64,000 nucleotides of DNA from Sulfitobacter alexandrii (GCF_001886735.1 NZ_CP018076.1:1178001-1242000), one strand, 5' to 3'. Positions 24,420 to 33,691 are shown, counted from the stretch's first letter. Numbers and translations: made by a program. The notes: a model not told the origin generated them from the letters alone.

Positions 24420-25898
24420 ATGCAGTCACGCACACAAGTGCGCGCCGTTCCCTTTCACGAAAGCCGGATGTTCAAGGGCCTGATGCTGAGCCTGCTGGCC
24501 TTCGTGCTGATGGTGGCGCAATCCATCGCGGTTCTGGCCAAGCCGGAAAGCCTGGCGCCGCTGGCGGAGCAGATCAGCCCCTCGGTCGTCAACATCACCA
24601 CCTCCACCGTGGTCGAAGGGCGTACCGGCCCGCAGGGCATCGTGCCCGAGGGCTCCCCCTTCGAGGATTTCTTCCGTGAGTTCCGCGACCGCAACAACGG
24701 GGGCGAAGGTCAGCGGCCCCGCCGGTCGTCCGCGCTCGGGTCCGGCTTCGTCATCTCCGAAGACGGCTACGTGGTCACCAACAACCACGTGATCGACGGG
24801 GCCGACGAGATCACGGTCGAATTTTTCTCGGGCAAGGAATTGACCGCCAAGGTGATCGGCACCGACCCCAACACGGACATCGCCCTGTTGAAGGTCGAAG
24901 CGGACAATCCGTTGCCCTATGTCAGCTTCGGCGACAGCAACGAGGCCCGGGTCGGCGACTGGGTGATCGCCATGGGTAACCCGCTGGGGCAGGGGTTCTC
25001 GGTAAGTGCGGGGATCGTATCGGCCCGCAACCGCGCCCTGTCGGGCACCTACGATGACTACATCCAGACCGACGCGGCCATCAACCGCGGGAATTCGGGT
25101 GGACCGCTGTTCAACATGGACGGCCAGGTGATCGGCGTGAACACGGCGATCCTGTCTCCCAACGGCGGTTCCATCGGGATCGGGTTCTCCATGGCGTCCA
25201 ACGTCGTGACCCGCGTGGTCGACCAGCTGAAAGAGTACGGCGAGACGCGGCGCGGCTGGCTGGGCGTCCGCATCCAGGACGTGACGGAGGACATCGCCGA
25301 GGGCCTGGGCCTCGCGTCCGCGACCGGCGCGCTGATCACCGATGTGCCGGACGGTCCCGCCAAGGAAGCGGGCCTGCTGACCGGTGACGTCATCATGTCC
25401 TTCGACGGGGTCGAGGTGGCCGATACCCGCGCCCTCGTGCGTCAGGTGGGCAATTCCCCCGTGGGAGCGAGCGTTCGCGTCACGGTGATGCGCGAAGGCA
25501 AGAGCCAGACCGTCAAGGTCGTGCTTGGCCGTCGCGAGGACGCGGACAGCGAGGCCGTGACCGGCGCCGAGGAAGAAGAACTCGAGGAAGCGCCGGTTCA
25601 GCAGTCCATGCTGGGGCTGACGCTGACCCCGCTGACCGACGAGATCCGCGAGGAACTGGGTGCCGATGCCGGTACCATGGGTCTTGCGGTCACCGAGGTC
25701 GATGAAGCGTCGGAGGCGTTCGAGAAAGGGCTGCGCGTGGGTGACATCATCACCGAGGCAGGCCAGCAGAAGGTGACGTCCATCGCGGACCTCGAGGAAC
25801 GTGTCGCCGCGGCAAGGGACGCGGGGCGCAAGTCGCTTCTGCTGCTGGTCCGCCGGGCGGGCGACCCCCGCTTCGTGGCGCTGTCGCTCGAAGGCTAG
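24420..25898 (+). CDS. degP: Periplasmic serine protease/chaperone DegP (Do/HtrA family)
   Basis: A 492-residue HtrA protease. A membrane or signal segment lies at 20-40 (GLMLSLLAFVLMVAQSIAVLA). The trypsin-like domain has an intact triad: His123 in VTNNHVID, Asp153 in NTDIALLKV, Ser226 in NRGNSGGPLF. Two PDZ domains follow (about 280-370 and 395-490, e.g. GDVIMSFDGVEV and VGDIITEAGQQKV). It degrades or refolds misfolded periplasmic proteins. The start at 24420 follows AGGAG; the next in-frame ATG (24468) would also give a signal peptide. Follows the hflKC unit; a strong terminator follows. Confidence 0.95.
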   Translation: MQSRTQVRAVPFHESRMFKGLMLSLLAFVLMVAQSIAVLAKPESLAPLAEQISPSVVNITTSTVVEGRTGPQGIVPEGSPFEDFFREFRDRNNGGEGQRPRRSSALGSGFVISEDGYVVTNNHVIDGADEITVEFFSGKELTAKVIGTDPNTDIALLKVEADNPLPYVSFGDSNEARVGDWVIAMGNPLGQGFSVSAGIVSARNRALSGTYDDYIQTDAAINRGNSGGPLFNMDGQVIGVNTAILSPNGGSIGIGFSMASNVVTRVVDQLKEYGETRRGWLGVRIQDVTEDIAEGLGLASATGALITDVPDGPAKEAGLLTGDVIMSFDGVEVADTRALVRQVGNSPVGASVRVTVMREGKSQTVKVVLGRREDADSEAVTGAEEEELEEAPVQQSMLGLTLTPLTDEIREELGADAGTMGLAVTEVDEASEAFEKGLRVGDIITEAGQQKVTSIADLEERVAAARDAGRKSLLLLVRRAGDPRFVALSLEG

Positions 25899-25922
25899 GC
25901 AGACCGCTGGCGCAGGACAGGA

Positions 25923-25948
25923 AAGGGCACCCCGGCGGTGCCCTTTTT
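25923..25948 (+). terminator. Rho-independent terminator after degP
   Basis: A 9-bp stem AAGGGCACC/GGTGCCCTT with a five-base loop followed by five T. It lies 25 bp after the degP stop and is the cleanest intrinsic terminator in this part of the window. Confidence 0.85.
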
Positions 25949-25981
25949 CATTTTCGCGCTTCGCGGTCGGCGGCGGGCGGA

Positions 25982-26539
25982 TCAGCCCGTATCGCGCTCG
26001 ACCGCGATCAGCCCGAGGCTCCGCGCGGCCTCAAGCGACAGGACGCCGCTGTCGGGCCCGCTCTCCTGCTGATACCGCTGGACCGCAGCGCGGGTGGCAT
26101 CGTCCATCTTGCCGGTAATCGCACCGTCAAACAGGCCACGTGCCGACAGGGCGCGCTGCAGCGATGACACGAATTCGGCGGTCAGCACCTCGGGACAGGG
26201 GGTCTCGAACCAGTTGTCGCGGCGGGGCACCACCATTTCCTGATGCGTTTCCGACCGGTAGACCGGCAGCTTGGCGACGCTCCCGTCCGGATTGACCTTT
26301 GCCGGCTCGACCTGGACCTGTTCGGTCACCGTCTCGAAGACCGCCGGGCTCACCGTCCGTCCCCAGCAGCTGCCGGGGGCCGCGCCTGCGGGGCCGTTGC
26401 GTGTCGCCTCGAGCACGCCGGGATCGGGGGGCGCGTCCGCGGCGGGGGCCACCCCGTCGCAGGATGCAAGAAGCGCGCAGAACAACGCGCCGAGACAGGG
26501 GCGCAATACGCGCGCCGGGGGGATAATCGCCTGTGACAT
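25982..26539 (-). CDS. Lipoprotein with C-terminal peptidoglycan-binding domain
   Basis: A 185-residue precursor. The signal segment ends in LLASC (Cys27), a clear lipobox. The middle (30-115) is Pro/Ala-rich, then CWGRTVSPAVFETVTEQVQV and PRRDNWFETPCPEV, two Cys that may pair. Residues ~122-178 form a PG_binding_1 domain (LQRALSARGLFDGAITGKMD, AAVQRYQQ). It probably sits in a membrane facing the cell wall. Divergent from the ferredoxin gene over 146 bp. Function beyond wall binding is unknown. Confidence 0.8.
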   Translation of the reverse strand: MSQAIIPPARVLRPCLGALFCALLASCDGVAPAADAPPDPGVLEATRNGPAGAAPGSCWGRTVSPAVFETVTEQVQVEPAKVNPDGSVAKLPVYRSETHQEMVVPRRDNWFETPCPEVLTAEFVSSLQRALSARGLFDGAITGKMDDATRAAVQRYQQESGPDSGVLSLEAARSLGLIAVERDTG

Positions 26540-26670
26540 GGCCCAATACCTGTGGGTCTGGTGTTTTGCCGCGACCCTAGCCGGTTTTCCCGACCTTGCC
26601 TAGCGCAGCGCCGAGAAATGGGGGTGGCAGACGACCATCCACGCCGCTAGAACATGCGGAAAGCAGATGA

Positions 26671-27009
<339 letters not shown>

Positions 27010-27768
27010 ATGCCTCGGCCGCCGCGTCGGCCCTGGCCATTCGGTCGCGGGGTTGCCTGTGGCGCCCTGATGCTCGCCGCGCTGGGGGCGGGCCGGGCGG
27101 TCGCGGATATCGAAGCCGCGCGCTACGACATGCCGACCGAGGTGTACGGCCACGGCGTTCTGCCCGGCGGGGAATACGCCGGGCTGGAGGTCCGGCTGAC
27201 CGGGGGGCGTGTCATCGGCGTCGGCACGTTCGAGGCTGTCTACGAAGATACGGCGCCCCGCCTCGTGGATCTCGACGGCGACGGCGAGAACGAGCTTATC
27301 ACCGTGATCTCGTATTTCGAAGAGGGGTCAGCGGTGCGCATCTTCGACGAGGTGCCAAGCGAGGGCCACCCGCGCGGAACGACCATCGCCGTCGTGGCGG
27401 AGACACCGCCCATCGGCACCCGGCATCGGTGGCTCGGTATCGTGGGGGCCGCCGATCTGGACGGCGACGGCCAAGTGGAGATCGCCTATGTCGACCGGCC
27501 GCACCTTGCGCGGGTGCTGCGGATCTGGCGCTACCGGGATGGCACGCTGGAAGAGGTGGCCCGCCTGCCGGGCGTGACCAACCACCGGATCGGCATGGCC
27601 GACATCTCGGGTGGCATCCGGCGATGCGGCGGGCGGCCCGAGATAATCATGGCGGACGCGGCGTGGCGTCGGATCGTTGCGGTGCGGCTTCAGGCGGGCG
27701 CGCTCACGGCGCGCGACGCCGGACCCTACCGGGGCAATGGCAGCATCGACGCTGCAATGGCCTGCTGA
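27010..27768 (+). CDS. Exported FG-GAP/VCBS repeat protein
   Basis: A 252-residue protein with an N-terminal signal segment (GVACGALMLAALGAGRAVA). Two Ca-binding FG-GAP motifs are clear: VDLDGDGENELITV and ADLDGDGQVEIAYV; with the intervening strands they suggest part of a beta-propeller. The ATG abuts the ferredoxin stop with no gap, and the stop overlaps the next start by one base, so all three are probably co-translated. Function unknown; periplasmic by inference. Confidence 0.75.
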   Translation: MPRPPRRPWPFGRGVACGALMLAALGAGRAVADIEAARYDMPTEVYGHGVLPGGEYAGLEVRLTGGRVIGVGTFEAVYEDTAPRLVDLDGDGENELITVISYFEEGSAVRIFDEVPSEGHPRGTTIAVVAETPPIGTRHRWLGIVGAADLDGDGQVEIAYVDRPHLARVLRIWRYRDGTLEEVARLPGVTNHRIGMADISGGIRRCGGRPEIIMADAAWRRIVAVRLQAGALTARDAGPYRGNGSIDAAMAC

Positions 27769-28166
27769 TGCGCCTGTGTCGTGCGCTGATGCCCCTTGTC
27801 CTGCTGCTTTGCGGCCCCGTTTCGGCGCAGACGCAGCTTTCGCCGGAAGAATTCATGGACCACGCGGCAGGTCGTACCCTGACCTTCGAAAGCCTCGGGA
27901 CGGGGCGGCTCGTCGGGATCGAGGAATTCCTGTCGCGCCAACGCACCGTCTGGGCGCGCAGCGACGGAAGCTGCACCTATGGCGAGGTCACCCTGACCGA
28001 CAGCCAGGTCTGTTTCCGCTACGAGGACCAGTGGGGCGTGAACCACTGCTGGACACCCTACGAAGTCGACGGGACCATCATCGTCGTATCGCCGGGTGGC
28101 TCCCGCCAGCGGGTCAGTCGGATCACCGATCAGCCGGTGGCCTGCTATGACCCGCCGATGTCGTGA
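27768..28166 (+). CDS. Small secreted Cys/Trp-rich protein (paralogue 1 of 3)
   Basis: A 132-residue precursor with signal MRLCRALMPLVLLLCGPVSAQ. The mature part follows the order G-R/K-T-L-x-F, VWARSDGSCTYGEV, VCFRYEDQWGVNHCW, and a C-terminal Cys (ACYDP). The same order, W-x-DG-x-C, then ICF-x-YE, then CW, is seen in the genes at 31841-32239 and 32236-32631, all 131-132 residues. I do not recognise a characterised family. Conserved Cys suggest disulfides in the periplasm. It overlaps the FG-GAP gene by one base. Confidence 0.7.
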   Translation: MRLCRALMPLVLLLCGPVSAQTQLSPEEFMDHAAGRTLTFESLGTGRLVGIEEFLSRQRTVWARSDGSCTYGEVTLTDSQVCFRYEDQWGVNHCWTPYEVDGTIIVVSPGGSRQRVSRITDQPVACYDPPMS

Positions 28167-28178
28167 GCGGCGGCGCCG

Positions 28179-28958
28179 TCAGTCAAAACCGCGCCAGCAT
28201 TTGCCTTCGTAGATCTCGTAATCCGCGGCAAACAGCTCTCGTATCCTTCCGCGCTGGGCCGGTGTCGGGGTGAAGCCGTTGTCGCGTGACCTGTTCACAT
28301 GGGCGGCCTGGTCCGGCGGGATCGGCGCGCGGTCAAATGCGACGCGCACCATGTTGAGGGCGGGCAGCAGGTCTTCGAGCCGAAAGATCATGTCGAGCAG
28401 CGGCTTGCCCGCGTCATCGCAGATGTCGTCCGACATCGCGGCCACATGGGTCTGGAAATGCAGCCCGTAGGGTTTGATGTTGGAAGGCGAAGCGCGGCAT
28501 TCCTCGATGGCCGCCAGAAACCGGTCGAAGTCCTGCTCCGGCTCGCCGCCGAACACCAGACGGTCTGTCATGAGGGAGGTTTGCGCCCCGAACCGTGCCG
28601 GATCGCTGCGCGCCCAGAGGTAGCGGAACTGGCTGACGCAGCGCGCCAACGGGTCGCGGCAAAAGGCAAAGCGGAAATAGCGGTCGAAATCGTCGGGATA
28701 CAGATAGGTCTGCGCGAACAGGCAGCGCCGGAACTGGTAGGGGCCCAGCAGGACGCGGAAATTGTTGAGGATGTCGTTGTATTCGGCTTTGGGGGCCTGC
28801 AGGAAACCGGTCGGCATCATGTTCTTGTCGGTCAGGTGATACAGATCCCCCAGCATTTTGCGTGTGGACAGGCCCGCGCTTTTCTTGATGTGAAGCCAGA
28901 AGATGCCTGTCTTTCCGGTCACGTCGAGGGTGGGCAACCGGCTCACAAGGCCCGCCAT
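28179..28958 (-). CDS. Sulfotransferase family protein
   Basis: A 259-residue putative PAPS-dependent sulfotransferase of the carbohydrate (sulfotransferase family 2) kind. The 5'-phosphosulfate loop is FWLHIKKSAGLSTRKML (compare HIPKTAGTS), and the 3'-phosphate site is FAFCRDPLARCVSQFRYLW (compare R-D-P-x-x-R-x-x-S-x-Y). FRLEDLLPAL fits the following conserved helix. No signal peptide. It overlaps the end of purD by 16 bp with the same direction, an unusual partner. The acceptor is unknown; a surface polysaccharide is plausible given the exopolysaccharide locus in this window. Confidence 0.75.
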   Translation of the reverse strand: MAGLVSRLPTLDVTGKTGIFWLHIKKSAGLSTRKMLGDLYHLTDKNMMPTGFLQAPKAEYNDILNNFRVLLGPYQFRRCLFAQTYLYPDDFDRYFRFAFCRDPLARCVSQFRYLWARSDPARFGAQTSLMTDRLVFGGEPEQDFDRFLAAIEECRASPSNIKPYGLHFQTHVAAMSDDICDDAGKPLLDMIFRLEDLLPALNMVRVAFDRAPIPPDQAAHVNRSRDNGFTPTPAQRGRIRELFAADYEIYEGKCWRGFD

Positions 28959-30205
28959 CCGATGTCACGCCGGCAGAACCCTTCGGGCCAGTCGATCCGG
29001 TCCACCATCGCATAGGCCCGCGCCTGCGCTTCGGCCAGGGATGCACCGCGCGCCGTGACGTTGAGCACCCGGCCGCCGGCGGCGCGGAACTGCCCCTCCG
29101 CGCGGGTGGTTCCGGCGTGAAACACCATGTTCGCGCTGTCCTCCGGCAGCGCGTCGAGGCCCCCGATCACGCTTCCCTTCTCGTAGCTGCCGGGATAGCC
29201 GTCAGCCGCCATCACCACGGTGATCGCGTGATCCTCGGCCCAGTTGACCCGCGCGTCGGCCAGGCGGCCGTCGGCGGTGGCGTGCATCAGGTCGAACGCC
29301 TGCGCGCCCAGCCGCATCATGAGGACCTGGCATTCCGGATCGCCAAAGCGGACATTGTATTCGACCAGCCGAGGCGCGCCGTCGCGGATCATCAGCCCGG
29401 CGTAGAGCACCCCTTGGTAAGGGATGCCGCGCCGGACCATCTCGGCCATGCAGGGGCGGACGATCTCGTCGAGCGCCCGCTGCGCGATTGCGTCGGTCAG
29501 CACGGGCGCGGGGGAATAGGCCCCCATGCCGCCGGTGTTCGGTCCGGTGTCGCCGTCGCCGACGCGCTTGTGATCCTGCGCGGTGCCGATGGGCAGCACC
29601 GTCTCGCCGTCGCACAGCACGAAGAAGGAGGCTTCCTCGCCCTCCATGAACTCCTCGATCACAACTTCGGCGCCCGCATCGCCGAAAGCGCCTTCGAACA
29701 TGGTATCCACCGCCGACAGGGCTTCGTCCTCCGTCATGGCGATGATGACGCCCTTGCCCGCGGCGAGGCCGTCTGCCTTGATCACGATCGGCGCGCCATG
29801 GGCCTTGACGTGGGCGCGGGCGGCGTCCGCATCGGTGAAGTGGCCGTAGGCCGCCGTCGGCGCCCTGGCCGCATCGCAGATTTCCTTGGTAAAGGCCTTT
29901 GACGCCTCGAGCGCTGCCGCGGCAGCCGAGGGGCCGAACACCGTGTAGCCCGCGGCACGCAGGTCGTCGGCGACCCCCGCGGCGAGGGGCGCCTCGGGCC
30001 CGACGATCACGAAGTCGATGTTGTTGTCGTCGCAGAAGACGGCGACGGCGCCGCCATCCATGATATCGAGATCGGCGCAGTCCGCGATCTTCGCGATGCC
30101 CGCATTGCCCGGTGCCACGATCAGCTTGTCGCACTTCGGGTTCTGCAGGGTGGCCCAGGCGAGACTGTGTTCGCGTCCGCCGCTGCCCAGAATGAGGATG
30201 TTCAT
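28943..30205 (-). CDS. purD: Phosphoribosylamine-glycine ligase (GARS)
   Basis: A 420-residue ATP-grasp enzyme for the second step of purine synthesis, joining glycine to phosphoribosylamine. Landmarks are MNILILGSGGREHSLAWA at the N terminus, GPEAPLAAGVADDL, IKADGLAAGKGVIIA, QDHKRVGDGDTGPNTGGMGAYSP (the GARS signature) and EYNVRFGDPECQVLM. Length is standard. The 3' end overlaps the sulfotransferase start by 16 bp; divergent from xseA across 71 bp. Confidence 0.97.
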   Translation of the reverse strand: MNILILGSGGREHSLAWATLQNPKCDKLIVAPGNAGIAKIADCADLDIMDGGAVAVFCDDNNIDFVIVGPEAPLAAGVADDLRAAGYTVFGPSAAAAALEASKAFTKEICDAARAPTAAYGHFTDADAARAHVKAHGAPIVIKADGLAAGKGVIIAMTEDEALSAVDTMFEGAFGDAGAEVVIEEFMEGEEASFFVLCDGETVLPIGTAQDHKRVGDGDTGPNTGGMGAYSPAPVLTDAIAQRALDEIVRPCMAEMVRRGIPYQGVLYAGLMIRDGAPRLVEYNVRFGDPECQVLMMRLGAQAFDLMHATADGRLADARVNWAEDHAITVVMAADGYPGSYEKGSVIGGLDALPEDSANMVFHAGTTRAEGQFRAAGGRVLNVTARGASLAEAQARAYAMVDRIDWPEGFCRRDIGWRAL

Positions 30206-30276
30206 GGGGCTGCACTCCCTTGGCCTTTGTCTGCTCGCGTTCTATTCTGCACCCGACCAAGACACAAGGACAGGAC

Positions 30277-31839
30277 ATGGACCTGATCGACGATCCGCGC
30301 GAAGGGCTGAACAGCCCCGAATTCTCCGTCACCGAAATTTCGGGGGCGATCAAGCAGGTGATCGAAGGCGAATTCGGACACGTCCGGATCAGGGGCGAGG
30401 TGGGCCGTGTCAGCAGGCCGAGGTCAGGGCATGTCTACCTCGACCTCAAGGATGACAAGTCGGTGATCTCGGGCGTGATCTGGAAGGGGGTCACCGCCCG
30501 GCTGGAGACGCAGCCCGAAGAAGGCATGGAAGTGGTTGCGACGGGGCGCGTCACCACTTTCGGGGGGCAATCCAAGTACCAGATCGTGATCGAGGACATC
30601 AAGCCGGCGGGGATGGGCGCGCTCATGGCGCTGCTGGAAAAGCGCAAGAAGGCGCTGGCGGCGGAAGGCCTGTTCGACCAAGGGCGCAAGCGGCCCTTGC
30701 CCTACCTTCCCGATGTCATCGGTGTGGTCACATCGCCTTCGGGTGCGGTGATCCGCGACATCCTGCATCGACTGCGCGACCGGTTCCCGCGCAAGGTGCT
30801 GATCTGGCCGGTCGCGGTTCAGGGTGCCAGATGCGCGCCCGAGGTGGCGCGGGCAATCGCGGGCTTCAACGCGCTGACCCCCGGCGGCGCGATGCCGCGG
30901 CCCGACTTGCTGATAGTCGCGCGCGGCGGCGGTTCGGTCGAGGATCTGTGGGGCTTCAACGAGGAAATCGTCGCACGGGTAGCCGCGGCTTCGGAGATTC
31001 CTCTGATCTCCGCCGTGGGGCACGAGACGGACACGACGCTGATCGATTACGTGTCGGACCGTCGCGCGCCCACGCCCACGGCGGCGGCGGAACTGGCGGT
31101 GCCTGTCCGGCACGAACTGGCGGCCTGGCTCGACAGTCAGGAAGCCCGGATGCGCGTGCTGCTGAGCCAGGGGCTCAGCCGCCGCGACCAGCGCCTGCGC
31201 GACATGGCGCGTGCGTTGCCCCGCGCCGACACGCTGCTCGACGGGCCGCGCCAGCGGCTCGACCGCGCGGGCGAGAAGCTGGAGCCGGCGCTGATCTCCG
31301 GCGTGCAGCGCCGGCGGGTCAGGCTTGCGGATGTGTCGGGTTCGTTGCGCCCGTCGACCTTGCGCCAGCGCGTGGGGCAGGAACGCCGCAGGCTGAACGA
31401 GGTCGCCGCGCGGCTGACGCCCGCCCTTGATCGGCTCATCGCGGCGCGGAGAGACCGCTTCGAGAGCCGTGCGCGGGGTTTCCGGCCCGCTGCGCTGGAA
31501 CGCGACCGTGCCCGCAAGGCCGATGCCTTTGCCGCGCTGGTCGGCCGGCTGTCCGATGCGGGCCAGCGCCAGACGCGCGGCTGGCGGCAGCGGATCGACG
31601 CGCTGGACCGGCTTCGTGAAACGCTCAGCTACAAGGCGACGCTGGCCCGCGGCTATGCCGTGGTGCGCGGCGACGGCGAGGTCGTGACCGGCAAGGCGGC
31701 GGCGCAGAAGGCGGCACGGCTCGAGATCGAATTCGCCGATGGCCGCGTGACCGTCGGCGCGGCGGGCACGGGTCCGACAGGCAAAGCGACCTCACGCAAG
31801 TCGGGTGAAAAGCCGCCGGAGCAGGGATCGCTGTTCTAG
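30277..31839 (+). CDS. xseA: Exodeoxyribonuclease VII large subunit
   Basis: A 520-residue subunit of the ssDNA nuclease ExoVII. It shows the N-terminal OB-fold (EFSVTEISGAIKQVIEGEF, VRIRGEVGRVSRPRSGHVYL), the catalytic-domain phrases GVVTSPSGAVIRDI, LIVARGGGSVEDLW and ISAVGHETDTTLIDYVSD, then a long Arg/Leu/Ala coiled coil (about 280-450) and LARGYAVV near the end. Somewhat longer than the E. coli protein through the coiled coil. The start at 30277 follows AAGGACAGGAC. Convergent with the small secreted protein gene, 1 bp apart. Confidence 0.95.
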   Translation: MDLIDDPREGLNSPEFSVTEISGAIKQVIEGEFGHVRIRGEVGRVSRPRSGHVYLDLKDDKSVISGVIWKGVTARLETQPEEGMEVVATGRVTTFGGQSKYQIVIEDIKPAGMGALMALLEKRKKALAAEGLFDQGRKRPLPYLPDVIGVVTSPSGAVIRDILHRLRDRFPRKVLIWPVAVQGARCAPEVARAIAGFNALTPGGAMPRPDLLIVARGGGSVEDLWGFNEEIVARVAAASEIPLISAVGHETDTTLIDYVSDRRAPTPTAAAELAVPVRHELAAWLDSQEARMRVLLSQGLSRRDQRLRDMARALPRADTLLDGPRQRLDRAGEKLEPALISGVQRRRVRLADVSGSLRPSTLRQRVGQERRRLNEVAARLTPALDRLIAARRDRFESRARGFRPAALERDRARKADAFAALVGRLSDAGQRQTRGWRQRIDALDRLRETLSYKATLARGYAVVRGDGEVVTGKAAAQKAARLEIEFADGRVTVGAAGTGPTGKATSRKSGEKPPEQGSLF

Positions 31840-31840
31840 G

Positions 31841-32239
31841 TCAGACACCGACCTTGGGGCCGAGGCATTGAAAGGCATCCTTGCCGGGGTCGCTTTCGAC
31901 GATGCGCGTGGGAAAGCCGCCGTTGCGCAGAACCGCCACAATGCCGGTCGACGTGCGTTCCACCGCCCAGCACTGGGGGTCGGGGTTGTTCTCGTAGGTA
32001 AAGCAGATCAGCCCGTCGCGGGCGAACCATTCGCCCTCGATGCAGGTCCCATCCCGCTCCGACCAGCGGACGCGCCGGTCCTCCATGTAGCTTTCGGCGG
32101 CGGTCACGCCCCGTCCGTCGCCCCGGTCGAAATAGATCGTCTTGCCGCCCACGTAGTCCCGAAACGCCTGTGCGGTGTCCAAAGGCTCGGCCGATGCGAT
32201 GCCCGCGCCCAGCAGCAGGGCCGCGATCAGCGGTTTCAC
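31841..32239 (-). CDS. Small secreted Cys/Trp-rich protein (paralogue 2 of 3)
   Basis: A 132-residue precursor, GTG start at 32239, overlapping the stop of the upstream paralogue by 4 bp (GTGA). The signal is VKPLIAALLLGAGIASA. The mature part has GKTIYFDRGDGRG, VRWSERDGTCIEGEWF, LICFTYENNPDPQCW and ends CLGPKVGV, the same ending as the gene upstream. The GTG start is chosen because it is the only one that yields a clean signal peptide and the overlap. Unknown function. Confidence 0.7.
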   Translation of the reverse strand: MKPLIAALLLGAGIASAEPLDTAQAFRDYVGGKTIYFDRGDGRGVTAAESYMEDRRVRWSERDGTCIEGEWFARDGLICFTYENNPDPQCWAVERTSTGIVAVLRNGGFPTRIVESDPGKDAFQCLGPKVGV

Positions 32240-32631
32240 ACGCCGACCTTCGGGCCGAGGCAGATCATTTCCTCGTCGCCGTCCCGCGCCTCGTAAAGCT
32301 CGGTCGTCTGCGGGTCGTTCTCGAACCGGGCGATCAACCCGCCGGTGCCGCGCGAAAAGCTCCAGCACTGGGGGTCGGGATTATCCTCGTAGACAAAGCA
32401 GATCAGCTGCCCGTCCTGATACCATTCGCCCTCGCGGCAGTCGCCGTCGAGAAACGACCAGACGACACGACGGTTCTCGTGGTAGACCTCGGCACCGTAG
32501 GCGGTGCCGCCCCGCCCGTAGAACAGGGTCTTGCCGCGGGTGTAGGCATCGAACTCCTCGGCCGTCATGAGATCCTGCGCGGCGGCAGGCAGCGCCAGCA
32601 GGCTGGCGAGGATCAGGGCAATGCTTCTCAT
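32236..32631 (-). CDS. Small secreted Cys/Trp-rich protein (paralogue 3 of 3)
   Basis: A 131-residue precursor with signal MRSIALILASLLALPAAA. It carries GKTLFYGRGGTAYG, VVWSFLDGDCREGEWY, LICFVYEDNPDPQCWSF and the C-terminal CLGPKVGV. It is closer to the 31841-32239 gene (shared NPDPQCW and CLGPKVGV) than to the gene at 27768, so the adjacent pair arose by a recent tandem duplication. A 48-bp gap separates it from the AlkB-type gene upstream. Function unknown; periplasmic by inference. Confidence 0.72.
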   Translation of the reverse strand: MRSIALILASLLALPAAAQDLMTAEEFDAYTRGKTLFYGRGGTAYGAEVYHENRRVVWSFLDGDCREGEWYQDGQLICFVYEDNPDPQCWSFSRGTGGLIARFENDPQTTELYEARDGDEEMICLGPKVGV

Positions 32632-32680
32632 TCGGGCAGAGTGTCAGAAAGGCCCGAACGGTTCCAGTGGGGATCGAGGC

Positions 32681-33691
32681 TCATGCGACATCCTGCCACC
32701 GCGCGGCGCGCCGGTCCATGACCCGCCGCCAGACCGGCGGCACGAGCGCCACGACGGCCATCACGGGCAGGCTGTGCGGCAGGACAGGCATGGTGTCGGG
32801 GGTGACTTCCAGCGCCGGGAAGGCGCGGGACGGCCGCATGTGATGATCCGAATGGCGCGGGGCGTTCAGCATCATGGCGCTGGAATACCACTTGGGCGCG
32901 TTCCAGCTATGCTGTGGCCCGACCGGTTCGGGCTTGCCGGTATCGAGGCGGCGGCGCAGGCCGTAGTGCTGCACGTAATCCGACAGCAAGAGCTGCCACT
33001 GGGCGTAGAGCGCGATGCCGACATGGGCCGCGACGCCCGGAAGCCCCGCGAGCGCAAAGGCACAGGCCAGCGCCACGGCGCCGCCGCCGACGTAATACAG
33101 GTAGGGATGGCGCCAGAGGGCGGGCGGCGGCACGGCGCGGTTGCGATGCCGGTTCTCGGCGCGCAACCCGGCGAGGAATTCCCCCTTGAGGACATGACCG
33201 CAGTAGCGCCAGAAGCCCATGCCGAGCGGGGCCGAGTTGGGGTCCGCGTCGGTGGCGGCGTGGACATGGTGCACCCGAAGATGGGCCGACACATGGTGGC
33301 CATGCAGCAGCGACACGTAGATCGCCGCCCCGATCCGCCGGGGCAGGCGGCTGCGCGCATGGATCAGCTCGTGGGCGTTGGAATTCGACACCTGGCCAAA
33401 GAACAGCCCGAGGCCTGCGAAGATCAGCAGCCTGTCCACGAGGTCGAGATGCGCCCCGGCCCCCAGCGCCCACACCCCCAGCGCCAGCAGCGGGAAATGC
33501 ACCGCCGCCAGCAGAAGGCTCAGCGACCGGCCCGTGGCGGGGCTGACCTGCGCGCTCCGTGGCAGCTTGTCCATGAAGAACACGAAAACCGTGATCGACA
33601 GCACCGACACGACAGGCCAGGCGCCGCCGAACAGGCAGGCGAAGGTCAGGAGGCCCGCGGGCAACAGGCTGGCAAAGGCGTACCACATCAT
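32681..33691 (-). CDS. AlkB-type alkane 1-monooxygenase / membrane di-iron hydroxylase
   Basis: A 336-residue integral membrane protein with several hydrophobic helices. The eight-His di-iron pattern of AlkB is present: HELIH (107-111), HGHH and HLRVHH (130-142), RHSDHH (279-284), plus the AlkB-specific VQHYGL (240-245). AlkB hydroxylates terminal carbons of medium-chain alkanes. It is shorter than classical AlkB (about 400), as in many marine alphaproteobacterial copies, so substrate range is uncertain. No rubredoxin gene is beside it. The start may be at 33691 or the next ATG three bases on. Confidence 0.85.
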   Translation of the reverse strand: MMWYAFASLLPAGLLTFACLFGGAWPVVSVLSITVFVFFMDKLPRSAQVSPATGRSLSLLLAAVHFPLLALGVWALGAGAHLDLVDRLLIFAGLGLFFGQVSNSNAHELIHARSRLPRRIGAAIYVSLLHGHHVSAHLRVHHVHAATDADPNSAPLGMGFWRYCGHVLKGEFLAGLRAENRHRNRAVPPPALWRHPYLYYVGGGAVALACAFALAGLPGVAAHVGIALYAQWQLLLSDYVQHYGLRRRLDTGKPEPVGPQHSWNAPKWYSSAMMLNAPRHSDHHMRPSRAFPALEVTPDTMPVLPHSLPVMAVVALVPPVWRRVMDRRAARWQDVA

